From contig NZ_AP017312.1 in the NCBI RefSeq assembly GCF_002355375.1, positions 3,909,001 to 3,973,000 on the forward strand: DNA of 64,000 nt. Direction: 5' to 3'. The notes beneath the pieces are model-generated. The model saw only the letters and a list, made by a program, of their open reading frames with translations. It was not told the DNA's origin and made no database searches. The DNA is from Aneurinibacillus soli (GTDB taxonomy: Bacteria; Bacillota; Bacilli; Aneurinibacillales; Aneurinibacillaceae). The translations under genes were made by a program, and so were the position numbers. Shown here piece after piece: positions 61,833 through 64,000 of the stretch (the first letter of the stretch is position 1; every line of letters starts with the position of its first letter).

Positions 61833-62192
61833 TTATTCTTGTGTGATCCATTCCCACGCTTCATTCTGCTGTTCGAGATCGAAGTACTTCATATCGGCTT
61901 TAATAAAATAATCTTCTATTTTGATAATCGGCTTCATCCACTTCCGATCACTTATTACAGCAACTTTGTCGTAATACTTATAGAATTCCTTATTAAATTC
62001 TATATCTTCTAAAATAGCATCCCAGGAAACCCCTGTGTATTCTCCAACCATAATCAGCACTCGAATCTTTCCATAACGATCGGCTGTTTCTCGGAAAGCT
62101 CGCTCAATATCGGGGTAGTCCTTTTTTGTTACCTTTTCACTGACTTCAATCGCTACAACAGCGTCACTACGACTTTCTATTACTCTGATCAT
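61833..62192 (-). CDS. SpoIIAA-like (STAS-related) protein
   Basis: A 119-aa single-domain protein; ATG at 62192 follows GAAGGTG. MIRVIESRSDAVVAIEVSEKVTKKDY, YGKIRVLIMVGEYTGVS, DKVAVISDRKWMKPIIK and IKADMKYFDLEQQNEAWEWI fit the SpoIIAA-like family (Pfam SpoIIAA_like), whose function is not settled. Members lack the phosphorylatable Ser of SpoIIAA. The stretch 61559-61832 upstream of its stop shows no gene. Confidence 0.8.
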   Translation of the reverse strand: MIRVIESRSDAVVAIEVSEKVTKKDYPDIERAFRETADRYGKIRVLIMVGEYTGVSWDAILEDIEFNKEFYKYYDKVAVISDRKWMKPIIKIEDYFIKADMKYFDLEQQNEAWEWITQE

Positions 62193-62275
62193 GGAGATCA
62201 CCTTCCCTTCTCTATTTCTATTCGATATAGAAGTGGGCTGTCCTTGTACCTTGTAGCAAAATATATGGCAAATAT

Positions 62276-62596
62276 GTGAGTACGGCACATTCAAGCTGGA
62301 AGCCTGTCGGAACCGCAGGTTTCTCTACTGGTCCTGCTTACGTCTCCTTTGTTATCGATAATAGTACGCCTTATATCGCTTTTGCAGACGACAAGAATAC
62401 CAAAGTAATTATTATGAAATTCAACAGCACAAACTCAAGTTGGAATCTTGTTGGAATCAGAGCCTTCTCATCCGACCCTGCTTATAGTATTTCCTTTGCC
62501 ATCGATAAAGGTACGCCATATGTCGCTTTTACAGACGATGGGAACAATGGTAGAGCAACTGTCATGAAATTTCCTACTCCCACAGCAGGCAAATGA
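62276..62596 (+). pseudogene. Fragment of a repeat-containing secreted protein
   Basis: A 106-aa frame without a start region or signal peptide. It has two copies of a 50-residue repeat: SSWKPVGTAGFSTGPAYVSF...NSTPYIAFADD and SSWNLVGIRAFSSDPAYSIS...GTPYVAFTDDG. The next residues (TVMKFPTPTAGK) look like the end of a third blade. This pattern is common in secreted propeller-like proteins. The 5-prime part is missing. Confidence 0.6.
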
Positions 62597-62668
62597 TGTT
62601 TATACCATGAAGCAGGCGACAACCAGGGTGAATTGGTAGCTGTAAATCAAGAATACAACTAACTTTTA

Positions 62669-62710
62669 AAGAGGAGTTGACTCAAAAGGTTATGAGTTAG
62701 CTCCTTTTTG
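62669..62710 (+). terminator. Terminator-like hairpin
   Basis: AGGAGTTGACTCA pairs with TGAGTTAGCTCCT (two G-U pairs), followed by TTTT. Confidence 0.7.
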
Positions 62711-62861
62711 TTATTCTTTCGTTTGGTTGCTTAAGCGTTTGGTGATTGATAACGCTACATACATCAATTGTCGCTAGTACACCACGCCTGATTTCGTCAA
62801 CCAGCCCGTACAGAAACGCCAGGGCTTTCATATGTGCCACATCGCTCGGGTATAAATGCCG
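62697..62861 (-). pseudogene. C-terminal fragment of an ORF interrupted by the TnpB element
   Basis: The minus frame reads RHLYPSDVAHMKALAFLYGL, VDEIRRGVLATIDVCSVIN, then HQTLKQPNERITKRS and stop. It begins exactly at the right end of the IS605-type element, as expected if the element inserted into this gene. The family is not recognised. Confidence 0.4.
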
Positions 62862-62863
62862 CC

Positions 62864-62991
62864 TTGAACACTCCCACCACTTAAAATCTTACGATTTTTG
62901 AAGTGGGGGATTCTTGGCTCGTCCGCTCTACTGAGCAGAATTCGTACACTGTACGCCCAAGCTACCTCCGTGTGTCCCACGGTTGGTTAGA
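62864..62991 (-). ncRNA. Presumptive omega RNA and right end of the TnpB element
   Basis: Directly past tnpB on the minus strand is a GC-rich structured stretch ending in a CCCCCACTTC/GTGGTGGGAG hairpin and the tip GTTCAA at 62864. This is the usual layout of IS605-group right ends, whose transcript serves as the TnpB guide RNA. The flanking 20 bases (62863 down to 62844, starting GGCGGCATTTATACC) would be the guide. Confidence 0.7.
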
Positions 62992-64000
62992 TTATGTTTC
63001 TAACAGTCGGAGTCCTTCTTGCAAAATGTTTATCGCGGCATTGACATCCCGATCATGGTGCGCCTGACATTCAGGGCAATCCCATTCACGTAGGTTCAAA
63101 TTTTTCACCTCTTTATTCCGGTATCCGCAACAGGAACAGAGCTGACTCGATGGAAAGGTCTTTCCGACAAAGCTAAGGGTACGACCGTACCATTTTGCCT
63201 TGTATTCCAGCATCCGACGAAACTCAGCCCATGAGGCATCGGAAATGCTCTTGGCAAGGTTGTGGTTCTTCTGCATATTCGACACCTGCAAGTCCTCTAC
63301 GCAGATTGTTTGGTTTTCACGAATCAGCGTAGTAGACAGTTTTTGGAGGAAGTCTGTGCGACAGTTTGCGATTTTCTCATGCAGACGAGCGACTTTGATT
63401 CTCGCCTTGTTCCAGTTGGAACCACCTTTTGTACGCCTCGACATGATGCGTTGCAGTCGTGCCAACTTCCCTTCATACTTGCGAAGATACTTGGGGTTAT
63501 CAAACGTTGCTCCATTGGAGAGAATGGCAAACTGCTTAACGCCGACGTCTACTCCTACCTGATTCTCTACTTTCGGTAACGGTTGCATCTCTACTTCGCA
63601 TAGTACCGATACAAAGTATTTGCCCGATGGATTTCGGCGAACGGTGGCAGACAGGATACGCCCTTCTACCTCACGACTTTTTGCGAAGCGTACAAATCCA
63701 AGTTTTGGAAGTTGGATATAGGTTCCTTCTATCCGAATCGCATCCTTGTTGTTCGTAGTGTTGTACGACTGCCTGCGATTCTTCCGGCTTTTGAATTTTG
63801 GATACCCTTTTTTCTCGTTGAAAAACTTTTTGTAGGCCGCATCCAGGTCTTGCAATGCGTTTTGTAAGACGGTAGAATCTGGCTCTTTTAGCCAAACGAA
63901 TTCTTTTTTCAACGGGGTCAAGAGAGCCGAACAGGACGTATAGTTCAATGTTTTTTGTTCTTGTTCATAAACCTCCTTCCGTTTCGTCAGAAAGTGATTG
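62992..64000 (-). CDS. tnpB: TnpB, RNA-guided nuclease of IS605/IS1341-type element (5-prime end outside window)
   Basis: At least 335 codons are inside the window; the frame is open at the edge ([16 protein letters not shown]...), so the first part is missing. RuvC residues are Asp in [12 protein letters not shown], Glu in [11 protein letters not shown] and Asp in [13 protein letters not shown]. The zinc ribbon is CSCCGYRNK...WDCPEC. All catalytic positions are intact, so the nuclease may be functional. No tnpA is visible. TnpB uses the RNA from the element's right end to cleave matching DNA. Confidence 0.93.
   Translation of the reverse strand, partial: NHFLTKRKEVYEQEQKTLNYTSCSALLTPLKKEFVWLKEPDSTVLQNALQDLDAAYKKFFNEKKGYPKFKSRKNRRQSYNTTNNKDAIRIEGTYIQLPKLGFVRFAKSREVEGRILSATVRRNPSGKYFVSVLCEVEMQPLPKVENQVGVDVGVKQFAILSNGATFDNPKYLRKYEGKLARLQRIMSRRTKGGSNWNKARIKVARLHEKIANCRTDFLQKLSTTLIRENQTICVEDLQVSNMQKNHNLAKSISDASWAEFRRMLEYKAKWYGRTLSFVGKTFPSSQLCSCCGYRNKEVKNLNLREWDCPECQAHHDRDVNAAINILQEGLRLLET

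Overview
The window reads as chromosomal DNA of a spore-forming Bacillota, probably Bacillales. A Brevibacillus/Aneurinibacillus-like Paenibacillaceae is my guess from gene content, not a proof. Supporting signs are strong AGGAGG-type ribosome binding sites, SAM-I and c-di-AMP riboswitches, an alpha/beta-type small acid-soluble spore protein remnant, a Gly/Phe-rich coat-like protein, a CcpA-type cre box and an S-layer-homology surface protein.

Layout. 0-9.9 kb is housekeeping: RlmCD-type 23S rRNA methyltransferase, a globin chemoreceptor, a zinc-type CDF exporter with its SmtB-like repressor and operator, thioesterase, hydrolase, UppP, rhodanese, UPF0435 protein and CorA. 9.9-15 kb is a four-gene 2-oxo acid dehydrogenase operon (E1a-E1b-E2-E3) with a promoter overlapped by a cre box. 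15-19.3 kb holds a dCache-type chemoreceptor and metNI behind a SAM-I riboswitch. 19.4-21.7 kb is an agr-like quorum-sensing locus in the order kinase, AgrB, AgrD. Its 44-aa AgrD-like peptide has a serine in the ring position, and no response regulator is adjacent. 21.7-28.5 kb holds a YwqB/YwqA-like pair (the SWIM finger is missing), an ABC exporter fused to a cyclic-nucleotide-binding domain, and a SET protein.

28.6-37.8 kb is accessory DNA. It has an M15 peptidase, an M48 peptidase preceded by a 35-aa peptide gene, a four-gene operon of large unrecognised proteins sharing a roughly 40-residue repeated module, 38-bp direct repeats bracketing that operon, and a phage-like divergent repressor pair with repeated operators. 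37.9-50.8 kb is mostly metabolic: thioesterase, CuA lipoprotein, SelD/MnmH, an NlpC/P60 hydrolase behind a c-di-AMP riboswitch, redox enzymes with an HxlR regulator, an Lrp regulator with an MFS exporter, a KimA-like transporter and a membrane metallopeptidase-like protein.

51-53.3 kb carries two unrecognised proteins downstream of what looks like a split (two-subunit) sigma factor. 53.6-59.1 kb has a 12-repeat NHL/SLH surface protein and a LytS-like kinase paired with a LuxR-type regulator. 59.1-64 kb is a scrap zone: decayed IS3, SASP remnant, membrane-protein scrap, coat-like gene, SpoIIAA-like gene, repeat-protein fragment, and a TnpB with its presumptive omega RNA, cut by the window edge.

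The best candidates for something undescribed are the repeated-module operon (30.6-35.8 kb), the split sigma factor with its downstream pair (51.0-53.3 kb), the orphan serine-type agr locus, and the 35-aa peptide/M48 pair.
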